Assembly (NCBI GenBank): GCA_039980455.1
Contig: JBDXCG010000003.1
Coordinates: 186,001 to 250,000, forward strand
Source of the DNA: CALINF01 sp039980455
Lineage (GTDB): Bacteria; Pseudomonadota; Gammaproteobacteria; Pseudomonadales; Halieaceae
Length of the DNA: 64,000 nt
Direction of reading: 5' to 3'
Under the pieces are notes generated by a model. That model worked only from the letters and a program-made list of their open reading frames with translations. It was not told where the DNA came from and made no database searches. The position numbers and the translations under genes are program-made. Below, piece after piece: positions 44,513-54,570 of this stretch (positions are counted from its first letter, which is position 1; each line of letters opens with the position of its first letter).

Positions 44513-44887
44513 GTGAAGAAAAATGGCAAGTCTCTTGTAGAAGGCGTCTCAGAATCCACTGCGGCCTGCTTGTTGGTCATGGGTCAAGGCAGCATCCTGC
44601 TGACTATTACAGGCGCACATTTGCTCATAGCTGCACAGACTGGCGTTATAGCGGGTGGCATAGCGTTCCTTGTAGCCTGGTTCGCCCAGTTTAAGCGATT
44701 CTGGGCAATGCCATTGCTGCTAGGTATTTGCACTGCTGTGGCCGACTTCTATGTACATCCTGGATCATTCGGGTCTTTTGCTACCGAAGCTATCGTGACC
44801 GGTTGCGTGGCGGGAGTGATTTCTCTCTGTGTGGCACTCTTTATACGGTTTATGAAGCGGCGACCGAGAGAAGGCCTTGAGCAATAG
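44513..44887 (+). CDS. small integral membrane protein, unknown
   Basis: 124 residues from GTG at 44513. Four hydrophobic stretches are visible (about 18-38, 43-58, 66-82 and 90-112) with a basic C-terminus RFMKRRPREGLEQ on the predicted cytosolic side. No domain is recognised. It sits 77 bases after the efflux pump in the same direction and might be co-transcribed. Confidence 0.6.
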   Translation: MKKNGKSLVEGVSESTAACLLVMGQGSILLTITGAHLLIAAQTGVIAGGIAFLVAWFAQFKRFWAMPLLLGICTAVADFYVHPGSFGSFATEAIVTGCVAGVISLCVALFIRFMKRRPREGLEQ

Positions 44888-45248
44888 GCAGGTGGTTGAT
44901 TAGCGTAAGGCCAACCTCAGTGGTGCATGGCGACATGCCGCTAACCATAAGGGCACCGATATTGGTGTGGCCGATCTTAATGGGCCTTCCTTGTGGGTGC
45001 GATTATGCCCGATGGTTCTCTAGGCCAGTAGGCGGATTCAAGGCGCTCTAAGCACTGAGTTTCAGCTGTTTTAGTCAAATTGGATTTTGTCTGCATATTT
45101 GCGATACTTGTGCCTTCGAAATACTCCTACGAAGTTACCATCTCTGGTTCGCTGAATTTAGGCGGTCGTATGAATGAGAACGCTTTGAACTGGTGTATCT
45201 AAACGCTAGTGTGCTTTCCTGCCAAGGCAGGGCGCCTTTGGATTTAGG
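44888..45248. other. 361-base intergenic region
   Basis: No convincing coding frame, RNA gene or clear promoter was found. It presumably holds the promoter of the giant repeat-protein gene that follows. A CCTGCC...GGCAGG-like dyad lies near 45220. Confidence 0.3.
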
Positions 45249-48200
45249 GTGAGAACTGTCGTGGACCTACCGGTACTTAGAGCAATCGCGCTGAGCATTG
45301 TGTGCAGTTTTGCAATGCTACACTCGGCCGCGACTTTAGCTCAGACCCCCACCATATCGGTCCCCCCCACCGGCCTTCCTGCTGAGCCTCTTATAGGTGA
45401 GGAGTTCTGCGCACAAATCGACTTCACCAACAGCTCCGGCCCAGTGGGCTATGGCCCTTATGTGATCGGTGCGGCTGCGGAGGGCGTGTTTGGTATCTCA
45501 GTCGATTTTGTCGACATCCCGCCTAAATTGGAAACGATTGGTGTCTTTCCTGAGTCGGGTCAACTTATAGACCCAATCTCCGGGCAAACGATTAATGGGC
45601 CAGTTGGTGGTATCGCTATTCTGGCGCGCTATCCGATTGGATCGGCGACAGTGGGTGACCCCCCGCTGGTGTTAGACTTATGCGGTTTTGTAGGTCCTGG
45701 CGCCGAGATTGGCGTACCACTTATCGTTGAATTTATCCCCGGTTTTGAGTTTGGGGATACGCCGACGGGTGACAACGGTGCAGTGCTGGGCGCAGAGGTT
45801 GACACGTTTGTCACGCCCCAGTTGGCCCGTATAACTAAAACCAACAGCGCCCCAGAAAACGAGCGACCACCCGGTCCCAGCTTTCCTTTTAGCTATCAGT
45901 ACGAAGTGGATATTTCCACGCGGGCCAAGTTGGATAATGTGGTTGTTTCCGATCCGTTACCTGCAAACATTCAGTGGACGGGCGATGCTATCACCATTGC
46001 CTCGCCGCTAGGCATAGGCTGTAGTCTCACCAGCGAGCCGCAGTTGCCCGATGTGCCGGGTGGCACCGTAACGGTTGAATGTACGTCGGTCATAGGAACT
46101 GACGCAACCAACGACCTGTTGGTAACAGTGCCGGTGTATATTTCCGACACGTTAGACGGTAGCTTCGACGATAAGCAAGCTATCACGAATACCGCTACTT
46201 TCGACTACCTCTTTCAAGGTTCGCCCGAGGGTGGCAGTGATACCAGCGTTGTTACCGCCAAACACGCTGCTGCGCAAAAGGTTGTTTCGGGTTCCCCGAT
46301 CCCAGGCGGCACACTAACCTATGAGATCTCCTTCCAGGTAACCGATTACCCACAGCGGCTGCGATCTGGGGCGATACCATTTTTTATTGACGATGTCATT
46401 CCCGACGGACTGGAGTTTACCCAGACAGTGGAGATGATCATTGATGGACAGGTTGTTCCCATCGTCGAGCAACGTTTGCCGCTGCCTGACGGGCGCACCC
46501 AAGTGACCTGGGATGTGGCGGGCGCGCTTGGTGGAAAAATGCCTAATGGTTCTCGAGGCAGTATTACCTACACCACTCAGGTCCTAGAGCTATACGCCGA
46601 TGGCTCACCCGTTCAGGCTGATGACACGTTAGCAAATTCCGTCCAGCTGGGTTACACCATGGATGACTTTGCTGGTGGTAACACCGGTACGGACGGCTCA
46701 ACTGCACCCATCGATATTACAGCCAACACCGCAGACAAGATCATCTCCGCACCCAATCCGCTGCCTCCTGAGTTAGCGCCAGGAGAGCCGATCACATTTA
46801 GGCTGAGTCTGGATATTCCTGCGGGCAACACGTCCAATGTGATCTTCGACGACATTTTGCCGTTACCTGTGTTTGACGTTCAAAGCGTTGCTGATGTAAC
46901 AGTAGTGGCGGTCAGCGGTGCAGGGTTCATAACAGCGCCCTCACAAAACGTGAGCGTGCCGTCAGCCAATACAGTGGAAGTCAGCTTCGGGGACATTGTT
47001 AGCAACGGCGGCACTTTGGCGGTTGATCTTACTGCGACTATTACCGACCAGCCTTTTGCAGATGATTTATTTCTGACCAATCTTCTGACCGCAACTTATG
47101 AAAACAGTAACGGCGACGTCATTAGTCAAACTCAGGCTGCTGCGATAACCGTAGGTGCGCCGGACCTGATTATTACCAAGGGTGTTTTTTCTACCGATAA
47201 CGGCACTGCAGAAATTATCCCCGCGCCGCCGGCGACGCCGCGAGACGGCCTGGTAGACGGCGATGCTATCGGCGTAGATGCTTTTGATAATATTGAGTAT
47301 GTATTAACCGTTGAAAATATTGGCAGTCAATCAGCCTATGCTGTTCGGGTCTTTGATCCACCCGTTACAGGTATGACTTGCCAGCCGTTGGCGCCTGGCG
47401 ATGTTATCAATGGCCTTGGTGAGAGCGTTTCCTTTAGTGGCAACCTATTTGATCCCCCTGGCCCAACAGGCGGTCTGGTTTTCGGCCGGGTGCTTGGCGG
47501 CAACGATGACGACCCAGTCGGCGGCGGTGCGCCCTACAGTAGCGATACCTTCCTCATAACTGTTACCTGTACCTTAGAGGCGAGCGTTGAGCCCACGCAA
47601 ACGCTGGTGAATACCGCGGAGGTTAGATGGCGGTCAACACAAGGTTCTGGTACTGACTTTCCAGCGCGTGAAGATACTGCATCGGTAACGATCGCTGCGC
47701 CTACGATCACTAAATCGGTGATCGATGCTCAGCCGAATTATTCAGGGGACTTAACAAGCTATCACATAGGTGAGATAGCCACCTATCGTATTGATATTAC
47801 CATTCCAGAAGGGACCTCTAACAATGTCAGACTCCAGGATGTTGTGAATGAGGGCCTTGCGCATGTCAATGTACTGAGTGTCACCACTAGTGATGATACG
47901 GCGGTAGCCACCACTGTATCCGGAGGCTTTGCTGGAGTAGAGACCAATGCGGGTTATCTGGACAGCGGCAGCGGGCTTACAGCCCCGGATCGTAAACTGG
48001 TTTTTGGCCCCCTCAATAACGACAACGGCTTTGGCGACATTACTAATGCCGATACCGACAACACCACAGCAGAGATCATCAGCGTTGTTTACCGAGCGCA
48101 AGTGCTGAACTCGCTTGGCAATGTTAATGGCACAAGGTTGCGAAATACAGCGAAGTGGACCTGGGAGTTACCTGATGGATCCCGAGCGGAGGCCAGTGGG

Positions 48201-51200
48201 AAGGCCGATAACATAGGGGTGATCGAGCCTGACTTGCTACTAAACAAAGTCGTTACGCCCGATACTGGTGATGGGGAGACACCGCCATTAGTCTCTTTGG
48301 AGCTGAAGCACTCAGGCTCCAGCACCGCAATCGCATTTGGTGTGTCGTTAACGGATACCTTGCCAGTAGATTTGCGTATTGAAAGGGACGGCGGCGGTGA
48401 CGGAGTGTTTGATCTTTCCGAGTGTCCTAGCCCACCGGATAGCCTTACAGTTGATGATCCCGTTTTGCCAGCCGCAGAAACGATCACTGCGCAATGGGAT
48501 GAGTTTGATTTAGCAGACACTTGTATTATCAAGTTTCAAACCGGGTTCCCTGCTGAACCCGTGGCGGGTCGGGAGATTGTTAACTGCGCACAATCGCAGT
48601 GGCAGAGCCTGGATGCAGCTCCGGCACTGGGTATCCCGGATATGCCTCCTAACAATACGCTCGGTGTTCAACGCACGGGTGATAGCGCCGATGTGGGCGG
48701 TAGTGCGAATACCTACTTTGAAGAGGACTGCGCTACGTTTAAAACTCTAGGCGTTGGCATATCCAAGCGTGTACTGAGTACGTCTGAGCCACAAACAGAC
48801 AATATTCCAGGCACGCCTGCAGGCGCAGAGTCACTGACCATCGGCGAAGAAGTTACGTTTGAGCTGGTGGTGACGCTTCCGCAAGCGGAGGTGTTGTCAC
48901 TAACCGTAGAAGACCTTCTGCCGCAAACACTGGTTACTTTGGAGATGTTGGGCGGGAGAGTGCGTAATATCGGCAACAACCTTGCCCCCGTTGTAAATCC
49001 CCCAGATATCACCATTTTGGACAATTCCGGGGATGGTGTGGACGATCGCATCTCTTTTGATTTTGGTGCTGTTGTTTACACACCTAATAGTCCGCTGAAC
49101 GAAGCCAATCGTATTCGGGTAGAGGTGGATGCGAAAGTGCTCGATGTTGTACAGAACGCTAATAACGATTTGGATGATAATACAGGGGTGGTTCGCTTTG
49201 CAGTGCCGTTAGCGGGCCCACAAAGTGACAGTAGCGAAGCCACGATCGAGATCGTTGAACCCTTGCTAAGCATTGTGAAAGCGGCCGATGTCAGTGAAGT
49301 AGAGGCAGGCACCTTTCTGAATTATCGCCTAGTGGTAGAACACAGGCCCGGGTCTCGCGTTGACGCTCAGAATCTCTCGCTCTCAGACGTGTTGCCGGAT
49401 GAACTTGATTTGGTTGACGGCTCGGTCATCGAAGGGCCGTTCTGTACCCAATCGCCCGCACTAATCACAGAGTCTGGAAACGGCTTTACGGTCGATTGGG
49501 GCAGCTTTGCTCTGGGTGCCAGCTGCGAAATCGATTTTCAGGCTGTGGTGTCGATCTCGGCCATCACAGGGCAGGTTATCGACAATACGGCCTCCATAGC
49601 ATGGACAAGTTTGGATGATGCGAACGACGCCGATAGCCGGCAGTACACAAGTCAGGATGTCTGGTCGGTTGTTGTCAGTGCGCCAGGCCTGGACAAAGAA
49701 ATCACGGCAACGAGCATTGACGATACGATATTTACTATTGGTGCGCCATCGCATGATCTGGTAATCGGCGAAACCGCTACCTTTACAATTGTGGCTGATT
49801 TCCCCGATGGCACTACGCGCAATGTACGTGTGGAAGACATTCTGCCCTCTCTGTCGGTAGCATTGGAGTTTGTGCCCGTGAATACCAAGATTATTGCAGT
49901 AGGCAGTGATCTTAGCTTGAGTGCACTCACATTACCTTATGAGGATACGCCCGCCACGGATTGTGCCATTGCTAGGCCGGAGTGTACGCAATGGGTGCTG
50001 GGTACTGTCGTGAATCAGCCCGATACCCGCGGTTCACCCGACCCAGAAGATCAGGTTGTGTTTCAGGTAGAAATGCTGGTTCTGGATGATCCGCTTAATT
50101 CTGGCGCTCCCGGGCAAGACAAGAACTTGCTCAATACCGCGCAACTCATCAGCCCCGATGCTCAACTGCTGGCTACAGACAGTTTTAACCTGGTTGAACC
50201 CCTACTAAACATCGACAAGCTAACTGAGAGCGGACGATTCCTGGAAGTGGTACAGCCCGGAGCCACACATGAATTCACGCTCAATATCGCGCATGATCCA
50301 GATTCTACAGCCACTGCTCAAACTGTTTTCGTCAGTGATACCTTGAATGACCAGATGCTGTGGGTGGCTGATAGCGACGTGGCTTCGGACTGCCCTCGGC
50401 TTAATATCAATGCACCTGATCCGAACGATACAGGTACAGTAGAATTCAGCTTTGACAAGTTGCCTCTGGACACGCAGCGCTGCTCGATCACGTTTCCAGT
50501 CAAATTGACCGATACGATTCCACAGCCAGGTATCTATCCGAACATTGCAGATCTTGCTTGGGAGTCAGCGCCAGGTAGTGCGCAATCGCGCCAAGGCAGT
50601 GATTCGTCCAGAGCTGAATTGCTCGTTTACAGTGATCAGGGCACAGTGATAAAGCAGGTGACTGCTACCTCTGTGCCTGAGACGGGGCAGGGAGTTATAG
50701 ATGACACTATCCCGGGCGTGACCATTGGCGAGATTATTGAATACGAAATCACAGTGGTCTTCCCGGAGGGGGCGTCGACAGGCTCCGTCACGTTGCAAGA
50801 TGTCTTTGAGCCAGGAAAACTTGAGGTGATCGGCGGTGCGATTGTATTTGAAGGCGCAAATGTCACGACAGAGCTGCCCGGAACACCCGTGGTGACCGGA
50901 AACATTATCGACATCGATTATGGTCTCGTCGTCAATGTTGCAGACATGGTGAATGACGAAAACGACTCCATTATTTATCGTTTGCAGCTGCGCGTGTTGG
51001 ATGACCTTAGCGTACAGAACGCTGACGAACTGATAAACGAGGTCACTGTATCGGGCTCAGCGGGGTTCATTTTCCTCTCGACTACCGATTCTGCTGCAGT
51101 TGAAGTGCTGGAGCCCGTATTAGGCATTAGTAAGCAGTTTGAGGGCGTAGCTGATGCCGCTGCGACTATCCGTTTGGATATTACCAACACGGGAACTTCA

Positions 51201-53294
51201 GCCGCATACGATGTGACCGCAAGTGATGAGTTCGACACTACGCTGTGGGTGCCGGGCAGTCTTGTGCCCATCAGTGTGCCATCGGGCTTTGAACTACAGG
51301 AGTCTGATACGGGCGCGATTACAACAGTAACGCTGCGCGCCCAGAATCCCGCTACACCACCCTCTGCGGCAGAGATATTGTCACCGGGCGAGACCTATAC
51401 CGCGATATTCTCAATGGAGCTTGCCAACAACGGCCAGCCAGGTGTCGACAGTATTGTGAATACCGCTGAGGTGATCGGTACGTCTTTGCCGGGACTTGAT
51501 CCTGCAGAGCGTGTTTACAGTGCGATAGATGACGACATTCTGGAACTGCCACTTTTGGCTCTCACCAAAAGTTGGTCTGCTCCCAGTAATCCAGTTTTGC
51601 CAGGCGATAGCATTACCTACACGCTTACTTTGGAAAACACAGGCTTGGCTGATGCGTTCAATGTGGTATTCACTGATACCCCCGATCCTATTGGTGAGTT
51701 TCAAAACGGCAGTGTTGTGGCTGCAGGGGGCACAGTAATATCTGGCAATACCCCGGGCGATAGCACTATTGAGGCGACGTTTTCTTCTATTGCCGCGGGC
51801 GAGACTCAGGAGGTGGAGTACGAGGTGATGGTTCCGTCACCCTATCCGGCAGGCGTGTTGGTGCCAGAAGAGCTACTGAATCAGGCCAAGGTAAATACCG
51901 ATGAAATTGTCGATCTTATTTCTGATGACCCTGATGTCTCGGGCGATGCAAACCCGACAATCGTCCCCATCATCGCAGACCCACTGCTGCTGGTGAATAA
52001 GAATGATGGCGTTATTCTCACCCGGCCAGGCGCGACCATTGGGTACAACATCGTTTACGGAAACGCGGGTGATCAGGATGCAACAGGCGTTGTCTTGGAA
52101 GAAACAGTTCCAGCGAATACGTTTTTCGTAGCGTCCGAGAGTACGCCGGGGTGGGTTTGTTCGGGTTCTGGGCAAGCGGGGGACGTGTGCCGCTTGGATA
52201 TCGATGCGCTATCAGGAGCGACAGCAGGATCGGCGCAGTTCACTGTACAGGTGAATGATGTTGTGCCCAGCGGCGTTGTCTCGATTCTTAACACGGTTAC
52301 GGTAGCTGATGATGGTTTGGAGTTCGACCCCGACGAAACGCCGAATCCGTCTACCGATAGCGACGATGAGTCCACGCCGCTGCTGGCAGCACCGGATACG
52401 TTGATTACCAAAGATGATGGTGGCATCTCTGTTGTACCTGGGCAGGAATACTATTTCGATATTACCTATCAAAACACGGGCAATCAGGATGCTACAGGCG
52501 TTGTTGTTACCGAGACGGTTCCCGACAATGTTGTGTTTAGCGCCGTGGCAAGCGCGCCGAGTGTATGGAGCTGCCCCGATGGTAGTGCAGCGGGCACAAG
52601 CTGTACGGTGTTGGTAGGCGACCTACCCGCGAATACAGGTGGTGCATTGCGCTTTGGTTTAAGAGTGCTTTCGCCAGCGGCGGCCGGTGTCGACCTGGTG
52701 TCCAATACCGTTACTTTGGAAGACGATGGTAGTAATGCTTTGTTTGCGGGCACTGTAGAGGCATCAGACACCACGCCCATCATTGCTGTACCTGATCTTG
52801 TGATTCAGAAAGTCACTGATGCAACGACGGTGAGAGTTGATGATGTGTTGGTATATGAATTGAGCTATGCCAACGAAGGTAATCAAGATGCGACCGGAGC
52901 GGTAGTGCGCGAAATCGTGCCGCCAGGTGCCGTGTTCTCTGAGGCCGACAGTTCACCCGGTATTTGGAGCTGCGCCGATCAGGCACCACCTGGGACGGTG
53001 TGCACCTACCCGATAGGGGACTTCGCAGTGGGTACCAACGGCGCCGTATTATTTGCGTTGAGGGTGACAGAGATTCCGGATTCACGACAGGTCGTGAATG
53101 TTGCAGAAATTAATAATGATGGAAGCAATGGCCTGGATCCAACCCCAGGGAACAATATCGCCACGGTCATCAATTCGTTTCCGCCGATCAGCATCCCCGT
53201 GATGGATCGAATGGCGATACAATTGTTGATCCTTATGCTGCTGGCTGTGGGTTTGCTGCAGGTTCGTAGAGCGCAGGTGGCAAGAACCCGCTGA
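45249..53294 (+). CDS. giant DUF11-repeat surface protein with IPTL-like C-terminus
   Basis: 2681 residues. A signal peptide (LSIVCSFAMLHSAATLAQ) is followed by a unique N-terminal domain (about 30-195), then tandem immunoglobulin-like DUF11 modules to about residue 2640. In the central part two module types alternate: one opening with TIGE...F and NVR..D.LP, the other opening EPLL-I-K. The last three modules are close relatives with paired Cys (SCPDG...SC, SCADQ...VC). The C-terminus ISIPVMDRMAIQ followed by a hydrophobic helix and VRRAQVARTR resembles the IPTL-CTERM sorting signal (motif, helix, basic cluster). The start is GTG 45249, with GTG 45261 possible. A cell-surface or exported adhesive or structural role is likely. 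It is strongly acidic, with few Lys or Arg residues. Confidence 0.9.
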   Translation: MRTVVDLPVLRAIALSIVCSFAMLHSAATLAQTPTISVPPTGLPAEPLIGEEFCAQIDFTNSSGPVGYGPYVIGAAAEGVFGISVDFVDIPPKLETIGVFPESGQLIDPISGQTINGPVGGIAILARYPIGSATVGDPPLVLDLCGFVGPGAEIGVPLIVEFIPGFEFGDTPTGDNGAVLGAEVDTFVTPQLARITKTNSAPENERPPGPSFPFSYQYEVDISTRAKLDNVVVSDPLPANIQWTGDAITIASPLGIGCSLTSEPQLPDVPGGTVTVECTSVIGTDATNDLLVTVPVYISDTLDGSFDDKQAITNTATFDYLFQGSPEGGSDTSVVTAKHAAAQKVVSGSPIPGGTLTYEISFQVTDYPQRLRSGAIPFFIDDVIPDGLEFTQTVEMIIDGQVVPIVEQRLPLPDGRTQVTWDVAGALGGKMPNGSRGSITYTTQVLELYADGSPVQADDTLANSVQLGYTMDDFAGGNTGTDGSTAPIDITANTADKIISAPNPLPPELAPGEPITFRLSLDIPAGNTSNVIFDDILPLPVFDVQSVADVTVVAVSGAGFITAPSQNVSVPSANTVEVSFGDIVSNGGTLAVDLTATITDQPFADDLFLTNLLTATYENSNGDVISQTQAAAITVGAPDLIITKGVFSTDNGTAEIIPAPPATPRDGLVDGDAIGVDAFDNIEYVLTVENIGSQSAYAVRVFDPPVTGMTCQPLAPGDVINGLGESVSFSGNLFDPPGPTGGLVFGRVLGGNDDDPVGGGAPYSSDTFLITVTCTLEASVEPTQTLVNTAEVRWRSTQGSGTDFPAREDTASVTIAAPTITKSVIDAQPNYSGDLTSYHIGEIATYRIDITIPEGTSNNVRLQDVVNEGLAHVNVLSVTTSDDTAVATTVSGGFAGVETNAGYLDSGSGLTAPDRKLVFGPLNNDNGFGDITNADTDNTTAEIISVVYRAQVLNSLGNVNGTRLRNTAKWTWELPDGSRAEASGKADNIGVIEPDLLLNKVVTPDTGDGETPPLVSLELKHSGSSTAIAFGVSLTDTLPVDLRIERDGGGDGVFDLSECPSPPDSLTVDDPVLPAAETITAQWDEFDLADTCIIKFQTGFPAEPVAGREIVNCAQSQWQSLDAAPALGIPDMPPNNTLGVQRTGDSADVGGSANTYFEEDCATFKTLGVGISKRVLSTSEPQTDNIPGTPAGAESLTIGEEVTFELVVTLPQAEVLSLTVEDLLPQTLVTLEMLGGRVRNIGNNLAPVVNPPDITILDNSGDGVDDRISFDFGAVVYTPNSPLNEANRIRVEVDAKVLDVVQNANNDLDDNTGVVRFAVPLAGPQSDSSEATIEIVEPLLSIVKAADVSEVEAGTFLNYRLVVEHRPGSRVDAQNLSLSDVLPDELDLVDGSVIEGPFCTQSPALITESGNGFTVDWGSFALGASCEIDFQAVVSISAITGQVIDNTASIAWTSLDDANDADSRQYTSQDVWSVVVSAPGLDKEITATSIDDTIFTIGAPSHDLVIGETATFTIVADFPDGTTRNVRVEDILPSLSVALEFVPVNTKIIAVGSDLSLSALTLPYEDTPATDCAIARPECTQWVLGTVVNQPDTRGSPDPEDQVVFQVEMLVLDDPLNSGAPGQDKNLLNTAQLISPDAQLLATDSFNLVEPLLNIDKLTESGRFLEVVQPGATHEFTLNIAHDPDSTATAQTVFVSDTLNDQMLWVADSDVASDCPRLNINAPDPNDTGTVEFSFDKLPLDTQRCSITFPVKLTDTIPQPGIYPNIADLAWESAPGSAQSRQGSDSSRAELLVYSDQGTVIKQVTATSVPETGQGVIDDTIPGVTIGEIIEYEITVVFPEGASTGSVTLQDVFEPGKLEVIGGAIVFEGANVTTELPGTPVVTGNIIDIDYGLVVNVADMVNDENDSIIYRLQLRVLDDLSVQNADELINEVTVSGSAGFIFLSTTDSAAVEVLEPVLGISKQFEGVADAAATIRLDITNTGTSAAYDVTASDEFDTTLWVPGSLVPISVPSGFELQESDTGAITTVTLRAQNPATPPSAAEILSPGETYTAIFSMELANNGQPGVDSIVNTAEVIGTSLPGLDPAERVYSAIDDDILELPLLALTKSWSAPSNPVLPGDSITYTLTLENTGLADAFNVVFTDTPDPIGEFQNGSVVAAGGTVISGNTPGDSTIEATFSSIAAGETQEVEYEVMVPSPYPAGVLVPEELLNQAKVNTDEIVDLISDDPDVSGDANPTIVPIIADPLLLVNKNDGVILTRPGATIGYNIVYGNAGDQDATGVVLEETVPANTFFVASESTPGWVCSGSGQAGDVCRLDIDALSGATAGSAQFTVQVNDVVPSGVVSILNTVTVADDGLEFDPDETPNPSTDSDDESTPLLAAPDTLITKDDGGISVVPGQEYYFDITYQNTGNQDATGVVVTETVPDNVVFSAVASAPSVWSCPDGSAAGTSCTVLVGDLPANTGGALRFGLRVLSPAAAGVDLVSNTVTLEDDGSNALFAGTVEASDTTPIIAVPDLVIQKVTDATTVRVDDVLVYELSYANEGNQDATGAVVREIVPPGAVFSEADSSPGIWSCADQAPPGTVCTYPIGDFAVGTNGAVLFALRVTEIPDSRQVVNVAEINNDGSNGLDPTPGNNIATVINSFPPISIPVMDRMAIQLLILMLLAVGLLQVRRAQVARTR
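51976..53160 (+). repeat. three near-identical terminal DUF11 modules
   Basis: Module starts near 51976 (LLLVNK), 52388 (TLITKDD) and 52789 (LVIQKV), each about 400-412 bases. All three contain N-x-x-x-QDATG-V near their fortieth residue, a W-x-C...C disulfide pair and an NTVT/NVAE...DDG or NDG ending. The bases also repeat, e.g. CAGGATGCAACAGGCGTTGT near 52076 and its variant near 52486, indicating recent duplication compared with the diverged upstream modules. Confidence 0.7.
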
Positions 53295-53324
53295 CCTTCA
53301 CTGCGCTCAGATAGCGTGGTGAAC

Positions 53325-53353
53325 GCCAGAGGCTTGTCGTGCCTCAGTCTGGC
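53325..53353 (+). terminator. bulged hairpin after the giant gene
   Basis: GCCA-GAGGC (53325-53333) pairs with GCCTC...TGGC (53341-53353) with a four-base bulge and a TTGTCGT loop, 30 bases after the stop codon. No T-run follows, so it is a weak terminator at best. Confidence 0.4.
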
Positions 53354-53457
53354 AACAAGACAATAGTGGACTCCTTACCTATGCAATGCTTGATCCGCGT
53401 CATTGTGTTGGTCTGCTCTCCCGTGGCCTCATAGGGTTTTTGAGCAGGAGAACCTGT

Positions 53458-54405
53458 GTGGCCGATCAGAATGTGCAACCCATCGTCAGCGAAAAACCGC
53501 AACTCGAAGACATTAATCCAGAAGCGATAAGAGCACCCGAGTTGAAGCCCGAGCTTGTGGGTACTCTTGATACACCTGAAGCCATTCGCGACCTCTTCAT
53601 CAGTGGGATCTACCCTTATACCTCCAAAATGGGTACTCAGGAGTATGAGGAGACCAAACGGGCATTGCAGGTAGAGCTGCTAAAAGTGCAGCGCTGGGTT
53701 AAAGAAACCGGGCAGAAGGTGATGATACTGTTTGAAGGTCGCGATGCGGCGGGCAAGGGCGGCACTATCAAACGCTTTATGGAACATTTGAACCCTCGTG
53801 GAGCGCGCGTTGTTGCATTGGAAAAACCCACCGACCTGGAGAAAGGCCAGTGGTACTTTCAACGCTATATCAACCATTTCCCCACGCGCGGTGAGATCGT
53901 GATGTTCGACCGCAGCTGGTACAACCGGGCTGGCGTTGAACGGGTCATGGAGTTTTGCACACCCGAGGAGTATCTGGAATTCATGCGTCAGACGCCCGAA
54001 ATGGAGCGAATGATTACGCGAAGCGGTGTCCATCTCTTTAAGTACTGGTTTTCTGTAACACAACAGGAACAGCATTTGCGCTTTGATAAACGTGCTAACG
54101 ACCCCTTAAAGCAATGGAAGCTATCTCCGGTAGATAGAGCGTCACTGGACAAATGGGACGAGTACACAGAGGCCAAGGAGGCGATGTTTTTTTACACAGA
54201 TACCGCGGACGCGCCCTGGACCATTGTGAAATCATCGGATAAGAAAAGAGCGCGCTTGGCGTGTATGCAGCACTTTCTCTCCACTCTGAATTACCCGGGG
54301 AAGAACCGTGAAGTTGTTGAGACCGATCCATTGATTGTGGGGCAGAGTTCCCACGTTATCGGTCGGAGCAGGCATATTCTTGGACCCTCACTCAGTACCT
54401 GGTAA
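53458..54405 (+). CDS. ppk2: polyphosphate kinase 2 (PPK2)
   Basis: 315 residues from GTG at 53458, which has AGGAG seven bases upstream; an in-frame ATG at 53386 would add 24 residues unlike the family. ILFEGRDAAGKGGTIKRFMEHLNPRG is the Walker A and following lid region; VMFDRSWYNRAGVERV is the Walker B segment; TRSGVHLFKYWFSVTQQEQHLRF and KRWKL-like WKLSPVDRASLDKWDEYTEAKEAMF are conserved PPK2 blocks. It transfers phosphate between polyphosphate and nucleotides in the cytoplasm; a single-domain form of this length fits class I, usually GDP- or ADP-phosphorylating. It sits alone between the giant gene and the aminopeptidase. Confidence 0.93.
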   Translation: MADQNVQPIVSEKPQLEDINPEAIRAPELKPELVGTLDTPEAIRDLFISGIYPYTSKMGTQEYEETKRALQVELLKVQRWVKETGQKVMILFEGRDAAGKGGTIKRFMEHLNPRGARVVALEKPTDLEKGQWYFQRYINHFPTRGEIVMFDRSWYNRAGVERVMEFCTPEEYLEFMRQTPEMERMITRSGVHLFKYWFSVTQQEQHLRFDKRANDPLKQWKLSPVDRASLDKWDEYTEAKEAMFFYTDTADAPWTIVKSSDKKRARLACMQHFLSTLNYPGKNREVVETDPLIVGQSSHVIGRSRHILGPSLSTW

Positions 54406-54570
54406 CAGTTCCCGGGCTCTGCGAGCTGGGTAGCCCTCGTCAAGACGCTATGAGCAACGCTCGATCCCGAGCACGGACTCATCCCAGGTAAAAAAGTCGA
54501 GAACGGATACGATAGCTGCGCCTACCTGCAGTGAGGTTATACTACTACCTTCACTTAACAGGCCAGAATA

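Noticed and set aside
44888..45248. Similarity of a short SYEVTISG-like frame (near 45125) to the start of the spondin protein
   Set aside because: Only about six residues match and there is no extended alignment; taken as chance.
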